Shown piece by piece: positions 46,461 through 56,900 of a DNA stretch of 64,000 nt. Both the position numbers and the translations under genes were made by a program. The number at the start of each line of letters is the position of its first letter. The stretch's first letter is position 1. The notes below the pieces were generated by a model. The model did not search any database, was not told the origin of the DNA, and saw only the letters and a program-made list of their open reading frames with translations. This DNA comes from Talinum fruticosum. Its lineage: Eukaryota; Streptophyta; Magnoliopsida; Caryophyllales; Talinaceae. The DNA lies in contig JAITYX010000034.1 of assembly GCA_021018815.1 (NCBI GenBank), forward strand, positions 3,658,001 to 3,722,000. Direction: 5' to 3'.

Positions 46461-47111
46461 GTTAGGCCCCACTTTGACCGAGTCCGAAAGACGAAGGGTT
46501 AAAGTAGACATTAAAGGTACTTATCTCGCTTCTATGCATTGTTTTGAATGTCGATCGACTTATTGTATCCGGAATAGGTTGTTCGTCAAACCCGAACTCG
46601 AGACGGGGCCTGGACTTAATCGTAACGCGTGTGTTCGAAGTCCGGTAAGAGAGTCCCGAGCTTGGCTTGATCGGAACCTAATGCTCGGTGAATTTTTCTG
46701 TTGCAACTTAGATCGTTTCTTGATCTAAAACTTAGCTTAATAATCTGCTGTACTAGCATGCTTGTTAGTGGATAATCATATTTACGAAAGTTCAATATAT
46801 TACCCGAATAATTTAGTCGAAAACGGACTAAAAATCTGATCCGAAAAGGTCGACGTGGTGCATCCAAGGATCCACTTGCATGCACAAGGTTCCAAGAACC
46901 CACTTGCCATGCTTGATTGGACTACACAACCTAGCCATTAGTTATGGCAACAAGGCTGCCAGTCGAGGGGACGTCGGTCGGACCATGTGGCCGGCACTCG
47001 CCAACTTTTTGTAGGCTTTATCTCAACTAGCTGCACGATTCCCTTCTTGGTCTCCTCTTGCTTTTTTTTAATTTTGTCTTGTGTGGTTGTCATGCTATGG
47101 CCGAATTTTCC

Positions 47112-47118
47112 TATAAAA
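47112..47118 (+). promoter_or_regulatory. TATA box of aORF1, gypsy I
   Basis: TTCCTATAAAAGGAAGGG, 129 bp before the ATG at 47247. The leader GTGTGTTCATTTTGCATACT and a TTCACTTACTC block match the leaders of E and J. Confidence 0.65.
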
Positions 47119-47246
47119 GGAAGGGTTAGTGTGTTCATTTTGCATACTTCACTTACTCTTATCTTGCTTGCTCTAGCTTTGCTCTTGTTTTGGTCCTTCT
47201 TGTCTTGAGAAAACTAGTTGGTTTTCATAAACACAACTCCTCAAAA

Positions 47247-48782
47247 ATGTCTAAGAGAAGAGCTCATCCCGTTGGGAGGACAAGAGCTGAGAAATTAGTC
47301 CACGAAAACTTCTTAGAAAGAGAGTGGCATCATCACGATGAATAGAGCCCTAATGACCTCTTGATGGAAGCCGAGAGACATGTTTATTCACTTGCCATTT
47401 CTCCTTTGGTAAGCTTGTTGGCTTAAACTTCTTTCTTTGTTCATTTGGGGTAATACTTCTACTAAAACTTATTGGATTTTCATTTTGCGAAGGGTTCCAT
47501 TCGGAGTAGCGAGGCTATCCCGAAATTTATGGAGACGTTCAACGAAAGGAATTACCCTCTTGAGAACATCATGAACACCGGGTTTGGTTCCTTTTATTTT
47601 GCTTTAAGCCATGTGATAAGAAAGAGAGTGACCCTATCCGGGCCATTAGCAAACGCTTTTAGGACACTAACAATACATTCCATCTTTCTTTTGGGGATAT
47701 GACTATTACTCCCTTTCACTTTACCATCCCCTCGGGTTTGGGCTTCTCGGGGAACCTCTAGTCTATGACCAAAATTTGTACAAAAATCGTGACTATTGTG
47801 TCACCTATTTGCTCTCGTGGGTAGTAGGTTTCCTCCAAAAATTTCTTTTAGTATACTCTCCTTTTTAGGCCTTTGAGAATGTTGAGTTTTGGGCTCAACA
47901 TACCCCTATAACAAGTCCGGCTCGTTCTTGCCCTCATACTAAGCACATCGATTTTCTTAGACTAAGCTTCTAAGGTGCATGTTCACTATTTGGTGAACCT
48001 GGAGGACCTATACAAGGTTAAAGACCTTAATTGGGTGCACCCACTTACACTTGCCATACAAAGGGTTTACACTCCGGTGTGAGGCATACAAAAGCCAAGA
48101 GGGATCGACAAACTTTCTCCCTTTGTGTGGATTGTGGAAGATCATTGAGGTATTCTCTGTCTCTTTTTTAATACCAAAATATTTTATCTTGCATGGATAA
48201 AAGTCTCACTTTTCTTACAAAATTGCGAGTCGTGGCTATATGAATATTTTCGTCAACTTTCGCCTAGTTTAGGGAATCATCCTTCGTTCTGGCCTTGGTA
48301 TCATGGGCCAAGATCTACCTTCGAAGGTCCAAAGCTCACGACCTTGACTTTTGAGGTCCGCCCTCAACCGTGTAACTTCGACATGTCATTTTCAAGCTTT
48401 AAATTTTAAGCTTAAAAACCCGGAATTTTGCTTCTCTTCGTCTAATCTACTGCCCGACCCACGACCTGTGGTGGCCCCGTGGACACGGTCTGTGGAGGCC
48501 AGCACTGGCATAAAGCCAAGCATTTGCTGCCTATTATTTTTCATTCTTTGTTTGTCCCCTCATGGGTCCCGTGTACGAGGCTAATTTTCATCCATGGCCC
48601 CAACTTCGTATCTTGGCGAACCGAGTCACGCCTCAAAATCGTTATAACACATGGCCTCCATTCCTTCCCCATGACCCACCACCAATAGTGGTTTACTTTT
48701 GCTCCATTATTCTAGAGGAGCGAGGAAGAAGCAAGCTGTTGGGTATCTCTATACCTAGTTTTTAAACATGCATTCATCCTAT
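47247..48782 (+). pseudogene. aORF1 of gypsy I, 5' half, plant-mobile-domain-like
   Basis: ATG at 47247 gives MSKRRAHPVGRTRAEKLVHE then NFLEREW. Exon 1 ends at 47408 before GGTAAGC. Intron 1 (47409-47492) ends GCGAAG. Exon 2 reads GSIRSSEAIPKFMETFNERN, then a frame change, then NNTFHLSFGDMTITPFHFTI and FSGEPLVYDQNLYKNRDY. It ends at 48149 before GGTATTC. The next exon has WLYEYFRQLSPSLGNHPSFW then PWYHGPRSTF. The THFL/TITP pattern is typical of the plant mobile domain. In-frame stops exist (for example after WHHHDE). LTR J cuts the gene at 48783. Confidence 0.7.
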
Positions 48783-50794
48783 TGTAGGAACTAGGCTCCC
48801 CTTCCCCCGGGAGGGGCCCCGAGCTTCCCCACGAATTGAGGGGTTTAAAAATTTTTCTTTTTAAAGAATGGAAATAATTTAGGGTTTTGAAGATTGATTT
48901 TAGAAAGTGGGGGTAAACCTCTTGTTAGGATTTCCGAATTTGAAAAGTTGAATTAAAATGAATTAAATAGAGTTGAACGACGGTTTTATTAATTGTTTTA
49001 TTTTAGAAATTATTTTCATAAATCTTGGGATATTATTCCTTAACCGAAAAATGAAAAAAACTAAGGTTTACTAATTCCGCCATGGGGCTTTAGGACCAAA
49101 CCGGTGTGAAAACACTAGTTTGGACCAAGCCTCACCTACCGGCCACTCGGCGCGGGCGGGGTCGTGGGCGAGGTGGTCGACCTTAGCCTCTAGACTTGTT
49201 GGTAGATTCAAAAACCTCCATTTTTTTTTATTATTCAATCGAAAAGCCGAGAAGCAAATTTAGGAGAAATAAATCAAAAAAGGAGTCGCTAGTTAATTTT
49301 TAAGAATGAAAAACTAACAAAAAAATAAAGGAATACTATTCTAATCTTAATATGGGAAAACTAAGCTTGGAAGAGGTTAAAATCGACTCCATCGGTCTAG
49401 AACCGAGAATCGATTCGAGGGCGAGGGTACGAAACGTGGGGATAAGCCTTTTCGTTCCGCCCGTCAAGCAACAACCATTACTAGTTTGAGTAGTTAATTT
49501 GCATAACATATTAAACACAAGCACACAACATATGATATGGAATTAAAAGCAACAAAATTATGATAGTAAAAGCGGTAAAGCGAGATATGAAAAGCGATAA
49601 AAGAAAGCAAAAGCGAAAACAAAAAGAAAAGTGGAAAGAAAAGAAAGCGAGAAATTAAAAAGATTACATCGGGGCAAGGAGGAATTAAAAGCGATCTAAA
49701 TTTTCTCCCCAATATGGAAATTAGTAAAAACGTAAATAAAATAAATCGTCGTGAAGGCCGAATTGGTGCCCTAAGGTTGTCCCACCTTCTAATCTGGATC
49801 TCGGATCCGGATCCGTTGATGCGACGGTGGTGATTCGAGAAGGGTTTTTTGTAAGTTTTTCCGGAAGTGAATAAAAAGATGTATGGAGAGTTAGAAAGAT
49901 TAGTTGAAAGGAGACCAAGAGATCGGAATAATCGAATATTCGGTAGCTCTTAGTCACGATTCAATGGCGTAATGTTTAGAGTCGAGACATTTAGCTTAGT
50001 ATTTGGCAAGCATGACGCTAAGGAATAAGCCGTTGAACTTAGTATTCAACAACGTGACACTAATGAATAAGCCGTATGCAAAATGAGAGCCTAAACTCTC
50101 CATTTATAGGCAAAGGTTAGGTTACAAAATGAGCTAAGGTTACGATTCAATCACCCGTCTAAAGCGGGGCAAGAAATGGGCCGGAAAATCAAAGGATAGA
50201 ATCGAATCCCGGGGTTGGCGAGTGCCGGCCATAACAGCGTCGTTTTGGGTTGTCTAGCTTTTCCGTGTTGCAACGAGATTCTTAAGCAAAATGCGATGTA
50301 TTAGGCAAGGCGAACTATGGCTCGGTACGCGACGCCGGACACGACGTCGTTTTGAGGAAGTAAGCTCCGTGTCTCGAGCGGATTGTCTTGGAGGAAAACG
50401 CAGCATTTTGATGCTTCTAATCATGAAACACGGTGCCGGACACGACGTCGTTTTGATGTCTTAAATCACCGTGTCTAGGTTGGACGTCGGTGATGAACCG
50501 CGACGTTTTGGACCTAGAATCTCCATGTACACGACGCCGGACTTCCGTTGACTTAAGAAGGTTTGACCCGAGCTTGGACTGTCCGAAAGAAAATGAATTT
50601 TGGACCAACCCAAGGCAAAAAGGCTATTTATTTGGTGCTAAAGGGTTCTTTCTCGGTTTATTAGCTTCCATCACACCAATCAAATACCATTGGTGATCCA
50701 AATCCTCAAACAGAACTCGGGATTTCATAATCGGGCCCATAAAATAAATTACAAAAATATAAGGGATAAGGATGATACATTTTAGGTGTCTACA
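48783..50794 (-). repeat. 3' LTR of gypsy J/G
   Basis: 2012 bp. On the minus strand it starts TGTAGACACC after the tract complement at 50795-50812 and ends GTTCCTACA at 48783. The TATA-like TATAAATGG sits at about 50101-50108. The left flank CCTAT lies in aORF1 of gypsy I, so J/G inserted into I. Confidence 0.88.
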
Positions 50795-50812
50795 ATTAAC
50801 CCCCACTTTGAC

Positions 50813-51450
50813 CGAGTCTAAAAGACGAAAAGTCAAAGTAGACACTAAAGGATACTTATCTCACTTTCACGCATTGTTTCGAATGTCGATTGTTGCATAG
50901 CTTCCGGAATTGGTTGCTCGTCGAACTCGAACTCGGAGACAGGGGACTTCACTTGATCGCGATGCATACATTCCGAAGTCCGGTAAGAGGATCCTAAGCT
51001 TGGCTAGATTAGAGCCTAAAGCTTGGTGAATTTTTATGCTTGAAACATCGATCATTCCTTGATCTAAAGCTTGGCTTGATAATCTGACTGTACTAACATT
51101 CTTGTTAGTAGATAATCATATTGACAAAAGTTTAGTATTTTATATGAATAATTTAGTTGAAAACATACCGAAAATCTTATCTACAAAAGTTGACATGGTG
51201 GGTCCAAGAGCTCCACTTGCATGCATATGGTGCCAAACATCCACTTGCCATGCCCGATGGGACTCCTTAAGCTAGGCCACCGGCTAAGGCTACAAAGCTG
51301 CCGCCGATGAGACACCACCACGCCTCGTGGCAAGCGCCGACCAGCCTTTGGCAAGCTTGGCCCCGACATGCTGCCAGATTCCTTAATTGGTCTCCTCTTA
51401 CTTTTTTTACTTTTATCTCGTATGTTTACCATGCCTTGGCTGATTGGGTA
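50813..51450. other. Spacer between polypurine tract and aORF1 promoter of J/G
   Basis: Non-coding. AAGCTTGG or AGCTTGG motifs recur at about 50996, 51021 and 51067, the mirror of the AGCTT array in E and L. No gene seen. Confidence 0.5.
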
Positions 51451-51457
51451 TATAAAA
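51451..51457 (+). promoter_or_regulatory. TATA box of aORF1, gypsy J/G
   Basis: GGGTATATAAAAGGGG, 132 bp before the ATG at 51589. The leader AATGTGTTCATTTTTCACAC and CTTCACTTAC are shared with E and I. Confidence 0.65.
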
Positions 51458-51588
51458 GGGGAAGTTTAATGTGTTCATTTTTCACACTTCACTTACTTCT
51501 CCCTTGCTTTCTCTAGCTTTACACTTATTCTACTCTTGTTTTTCTCTTTGAGAAAACTAGTTGGTTTTCAAATCAGTCCTCTTCAAAT

Positions 51589-54087
51589 ATGTCTAGAAGA
51601 AAATCTCATCCAACCCGAAGAACTAGGGCCAAGAAGGTGGTCCATGACAACTTCTTAGAGCGAGAATGGCACCCGTTGACATATGGAGCCTAAATGATCT
51701 CTTGGTAGAGGCTATGAATCACGTATCTTCACTCGTTGTTACTCCATTGGTAAGCTTGTTGGCTTAAACTTCTACTTCTGCTCACTTAAAGTAGTACTTC
51801 CACTAAATCTTGTTGGATTTTCATCTTACGGAAAAGCTCAATTTGGAGTAGCGACACTATACCAAAGTTTTATGGAAACATGTAAAGAAAGGAACTACCC
51901 TTTAGAAGATGTCATGAATAATGTCGGGTTTGGTTTCCCTTTTACCCCTTGGAGTCATTCGTGAGACAAGAAAGAGCCTGATCCTATTACGGCTATCGGT
52001 GAGTGTTTTTAAGATACCACTAACACCTTCCATCTTCCTTTCGGGGAGATGACCATTACACCTCTTGATTTTACTTGTTTTATCGGGTTTAGGCTTCTCG
52101 GAGAAGCCTCTAGTGTACGACCGGAGCTAGTACAAAAATCGTGACTATTTGAGTCACCTTTTCGATCCTGTGGCTAGTAGGTTTCCTCGGGAAAATTTTT
52201 CATACATACTCTTATTTTTTAGCCTTTTGAGGAGGTTGGGTTCGGGCTTGACATACTCCTCAACAATAAGTCGAAGTTGTGCTTGCTCTCTTGTTAAGCA
52301 AAGTAATTTTTTCCGACAAAGCATCAAAGGTTCATGTTCACTATTTAGTGAACTTAGTGGACCAAGATAGGATTAAAGAGCTTAAGCGGGGTGAACTCAC
52401 TTATACTTGCTTCATAAGGGGCCTACATGCCTGTTTAAGGCATAGCAAGCCCGAGAAAGACTTGACTAACTATCTTCCTCTATGTGGCTTGTGGAAATTC
52501 ATTGAGATTTTCTTTATTTCTTCACTTATTTCCAACATATGCATATCTTGTGTGGATAAAAATCTCACTTGTTTTGTAAAATTGTATGAATATTTCCCAC
52601 TCAACAAAAACATTCCCGGCCTCGGTATCAAGGGCTAAGATCTATCTTTGACAACCCAAAGCCCATGACATAGGCTTTTTACGATCCGTTCTCAATCCCG
52701 TGGCTTCAATATGTCACTTTCAAACTTTAAATTTGCCTTAAAATATATCCAAAAAAGAAATAGCATCACTTCCTATAACGTTGCCCCATACCACGACCTG
52801 TGTGGGTCGATGGGCACGGCTGTGGCGGTCGACGCCTGTCATGGGTCGTGTATCGGCGCCTAATTTTTCCGTTTTTCGCTTGTCTCGTTATGGGTCCTAT
52901 ATGTGCATGCCAATTTCCATCCGTGGGCCTAACTTCAACTTCCTCCTAGTGTTGGTGTTGCACGAGAATTGAGCGAGAGAAGGATCTTGTCCGAAGGTCC
53001 TTTTGGGTTCCGCTTAGTACCTTAGTGAGTTAGTCACACCTCAAATCCACTCCAACACATGGCCTCCATTCATTTGTTACGATCCACCTCGGACCATGTT
53101 TTACTTTCGCTCCCTTTCTTAAGAGGAGTAAGAGGAAGTGACAACCAGGTATCCTTATACGCAGCTTCTTGAACTTGTATATCTCTTATGCCCACCATTC
53201 GGGATGGATTATGATCCAATTGGTAAGTTTCTATCTTTTCTTCCTTTTGTAGTTGAATTTCTGGAATGAAAATTGAGTTCATCTTTTTGTAGCTCCTCTC
53301 GGATGATATTCATATTCCAAGTCACGATATGGATGTCTCTCAACCCGGAGAATCTCCACGCTATGTAAGGATTCCTGAAATTCCCAAAGAGGAATGTGTG
53401 GGGCATCCTCTCACTAGGAACTGGCAATGGTTAAGAGTTTTATGCTCTTTACTTTTAGTTGCATGCTAAAAGTTTCTTACTAGCACCATTAAATCTTATA
53501 GTATGATCCGGAGCAATCTCGGACCATATCCGTCGGACTCCAATCAGCCCTTAGAGGTTTCCGCGACTTATTCTCCAGGAAGACTTTTCAAACCTTCCGG
53601 ATGACTCTTTGTTAGTGTAAATGCTAAATTTATTGAGCTCTTAGTAGAAATGCTAATTACTCCTTTGTTTTTGTAGCATCGTCGATGTAGAACGTCTACA
53701 TCGGGAGGCTTCCTCGATGGCTCGGGAGCTCAAACACATTTATATAGCCACGAAATGCCCTTTAGTGGTACGGCTAGAGTAGGTAATTCCTAACGCTCTT
53801 CACGACATGCACATCATTGGAGCGCTTCTAAAGCGAGGCCTAGTTCCTCCGGGCCTAGTTTTTCCAGATGCTCGGGCCTAACTTTTCTTAAAAGTGTATG
53901 GGTATCCCGCCTCTTTAAGCACTTGATCGTCATGTGAACTTGATTGACTTCCATCGGATGTCCTATAGTGGGTCTTCTCATGTAGCTTCTCAATCTTGGG
54001 ACGATGGGGGTCAACTCTTTGCACGGTGATGGAGACGATCGGTTTTCCACATCCATCTTGGAGGACTTCGAGAACTATCTCCTTTAG
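51589..54087 (+). pseudogene. aORF1 of gypsy J/G, multi-exon plant-mobile-domain-like gene
   Basis: The full-length copy readable on the plus strand. Exon 1 starts MSRRKSHPTRRTRAKKVVHD and ends at 51749 before GGTAAGC. Intron 1 is about 51750-51836. Exon 2 holds ERNYPLEDVMNNVGFG and DTTNTFHLPFGEMTITPLDF (plant mobile domain core). The donor of intron 2 (near 52507) is mutated from GT to AT. Later introns are clear: 53223-53292 (GTAAGT...TTTTTGTAG), 53430-53501 (GTTAAG...TTATAG) and 53611-53676 (GTTAGT...TTTTTGTAG). The end is EDFENYLL and TAG at 54085-54087. Stops and shifts in exons show decay. It is antisense to the retrotransposon genome. Plant mobile domains occur in host proteins such as MAIN/MAIL and in transposons; the role here is unknown. 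Confidence 0.68.
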
Positions 54088-54530
54088 TGATGCTTCGATG
54101 TTGAAGATTAGTTAAACCTTTGTAGAGTGCTTTTGTTTTTTAATGGTCAATGGTTTGTACAATTTTTACTCTATGCAATGAGATGAAATGCAAAGACTTA
54201 ATTCTAAAAATGCTCTTTTTTAATATGATGCAAAAATTATAAGGAAAATTACAAAGACAAATCGAAAAAAATTGCACTAGCCCCCATTCCCCCGAAAGAA
54301 ATTAATAAACTGAAAAAATGGGAATTTATAAGCGCACGATCCAAAATGAAGGCCTTGACTGAAAATGGGCAAGGGTCGGAAACAAATAATGGCCCAAGGA
54401 ATGCTCGAGGCCAAAATAAATCGGACCGACCAGGTGTAGCTAGTATGGTCGGTGCCTACATGTAGGAAACCGAGGCGCTAATAAACTTTGATGGTGTAGC
54501 ATAGTAGGACTCCGAAATTTGAAAACAGAC
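54088..54530 (+). other. Spacer between aORF1 and aORF2 of J/G
   Basis: AT-rich, non-coding. It has a TTTTTTAATATGATGCAAAAATT stretch similar to 6410-6445 of E (reverse complement). Probably the aORF1 3' untranslated region plus the aORF2 promoter region. Confidence 0.5.
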
Positions 54531-54537
54531 TATAAAT
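54531..54537 (+). promoter_or_regulatory. TATA-like box of aORF2, gypsy J/G
   Basis: GACTATAAATTAGACC, 125 bp before the ATG at 54656. E has TATAAAA in the equivalent place (6113-6119, minus). Confidence 0.5.
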
Positions 54538-54655
54538 TAGACCTTCGTTGGATGCTAAAAATCAAGCCTTCTAAACCTTCTTCTACAATTCCATTAGAAA
54601 AAACAAATCCAACAAAAATTTCCTTAGTGCCTTCTATTCCCTTCTACTCTCAAAG

Positions 54656-56240
54656 ATGAATTACATGATTGAGTTATCCCATTGGATGTATGAGATGTCA
54701 AACATTGATAGGGTATGATTGTCCCGAGTATGGACTGGACACCCTATTCAAGCATTTGTCGGGCGAAAGTCTATTGGACTTTCCTTAGGGTCTGCTTGTG
54801 GCCTAGTGGGATTTGCATTGCCAAGTTTTCGGGTTTGGGGATAAGAAATTATGTCCCTTGCCCAAAGAGTTTGATGCTATTATGAGCATCCAACGTCGTA
54901 CAAAACCTGTCATGCCCAAACCTTTGAGAACATGCACAAAACCTACATGCGCCTTTTAAAGCTAAACAATCGGAATCTAGGTTGGATTCTTATTGGGGAT
55001 TCGGTGGACTAATGAATCCGATGAAGCATTACCGCTTGATGTACTTGTCATCGGATTCCATCCTCATTCCTAGACGTTTAGCTATCATCACCTATCTAAG
55101 AGGTGGTTTTTGCTTGGTAGGAGGCCATAGGGATATAGCGCTCGTGGCACTACTGAGCTTTGTTGAGCAACTAGAGGATTACTCGTTACTCGACTCCACT
55201 AATAGTCGCTGAAACTCTTATAGGGTTAGACCAGGTTGAAGCTAACCCAAATGATGACTTCGTTGGGAACCCGCTATTATTGCAAGTGAGCGAGAAAAAT
55301 AATAATGGGGACCAAACGATGTGATAAGGTCCGCGGTGCCGGCCATGGGGCGACGAGTCCAGTGCGGCTGAGGGTGAAAAAGCCTTAATTTTTTGCCTAA
55401 AGTCTCGGTTTTTATCCATCCCTTTTTTATATTTTTTTATATTAGTTTTCACTCTTGTTGGGCCTTAAATAAGGTTGAATTCGACCAGTGCGGGATCTTA
55501 TAATATTTTTTATCCGTTCTATGCAGATTTTGATAATGGAGCATCTAGAATTGATTTAAGCTCTTGGAAGAATGGACTTATATCCGGCGACACATTTACG
55601 TCGGCGGAAGCGATTGGATGTGGTAGCTGATCACTCAACTTCCTGGTGGGAGGATTGGCTTAAAAACCATAGTTGTACCATTGAATGATACATTAAACTC
55701 GGAAAGTTTCCCAATTTAGGACACATACCGGGACATCAACCCTTTGTATGCCTGCTGGGTCCGAAAACTAATACCTACTACTTTCTTGACCATGTATTGC
55801 GAAAAATGGGACGGGAGCAAGCGATCCCTTTGTATGGACTATGTATAGCCTACTAGCTATTCGAAGGCTTTAGCATTTCAGGCGAGATAAATCACAGCTC
55901 GAATATTGGATGAACTTGCCGAAGCTGCTGAAACTCTGTAGAAGAGCGTTTCACTATGGTATCTCGTATATTGTCTAGAGTCGATAACGGAAGTAGACCC
56001 CAAATGTTGCAAGGCACTAAAGGCTCGAGAGCTGGATACCCAAGAAGTTGTTCCCGCTGCTGCACGGCTCCAAATTTGGAGAGTAAACCCTCGGATTGAT
56101 GAACGAACCCACGTAAGGGAATCCGAGGTCGAAGAAGCTAAAGAGAGGAGGACGTGCAAAATTGGGGAGCCAAAGAAGCGCACCCAAGATGACGGGCTGA
56201 GTCTAGTGATCCGGAAGGGAAGAAAGTGAAGATAGACTAG
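54656..56240 (+). pseudogene. aORF2 of gypsy J/G, second antisense gene
   Basis: ATG at 54656 gives MNYMIELSHWMYEMSNIDRV. Then come KEFDAIMSIQRR (matching PEEFDTIL of E), RRLAIITYLRGGFCLVGGHR, DIALVALLSFVEQLEDYSLL and NPNDDFVGNPLLLQ. LGPKTNTYYFLDHVLRKMGR corresponds to LKTRTYYFPYRVM in E. The end is charged (EVEEAKERRTCK, then PEGKKVKID and TAG at 56238-56240). Frame breaks are present. The layout recalls transposon-associated plant domains such as DUF7745, but I cannot confirm the family. The basic, charged C-terminus is the only hint of nucleic-acid or nuclear association. Confidence 0.6.
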
Positions 56241-56900
56241 GGCTTACCTTTTAGAGAGAACTTTTAGGAAGAAATAAAGAATTTTAAGAAGATTAGTGTT
56301 GTCTCTTTAGAACACTTTACTTTTCAAATAGTGTGCTTGTTTTGATTTTCTCTTTTAATTAGCTTGTACTTACGTAAGTAGTAGGCTTACCTTTTATTAA
56401 TAAAAGTAAAAAGGTAGTTTTATGCTCACTTTTATACTATGTTATTTTGAATCGCTCACCTAGAGGAGTAAATAAATTGAACTGCCTAATTGGATCTTCC
56501 TATTAATTAAAATAATAAAAGATTTAATTAAACTAGTGGACCATCTAGTTGGACAGCCCAAAATAGAATAATAATTAAATAGATAAAGTGACCGTCCGAT
56601 TGAACTATCGAAACAAATAATTATAGAAATAATGCCAAAGAAGATTGTCTTTACCGACTAGTCCACCACTATCCGGGTGGCGGCCAGCGCCTGCCATAGC
56701 ACGACCTAGTTTGACCAAGCTTGGCCCGTTACGTCATACGTTTAGTGTCGGACTAAACGTAGTATTATTTACTGCTGATCCAAGTTTGTGTATTGAAAAA
56801 TTTCTTCGACATGCAAGTGAGTCAAATTTTATTCATTGTTCCGTGCAGTATTTGACTAAGTACAAATGAGCCTTGGTAGTTAGGCCTAAATTTCCCTCGA
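56241..56900. other. Convergent spacer between aORF2 and pol of J/G
   Basis: AT-rich. It holds two perfect palindromes, TACTTACGTAAGTA (56367-56380) and CTTTTATTAATAAAAG (56391-56406), then an AAAAAGGTAGTTTTATG block. The equivalent block is in E (about 4675) and F (about 13432). Likely the overlapping 3' end region of both transcripts. Confidence 0.55.

Larger units (their letters stand above)
46461..48782 (-). mobile_element. 3' internal part of gypsy I
   Basis: Minus-strand Tat element, split by J/G at 48783. It holds the polypurine tract, a spacer with GCTT-type repeats, and the 5' half of aORF1 on the plus strand. The rest of I must lie right of J/G, beyond the window. Confidence 0.8.

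Noticed and set aside
45787..46511. Minus- and plus-strand frames inside LTR I
   Set aside because: They lie within an LTR whose counterparts in F, K, L and J do not keep the same frames open.
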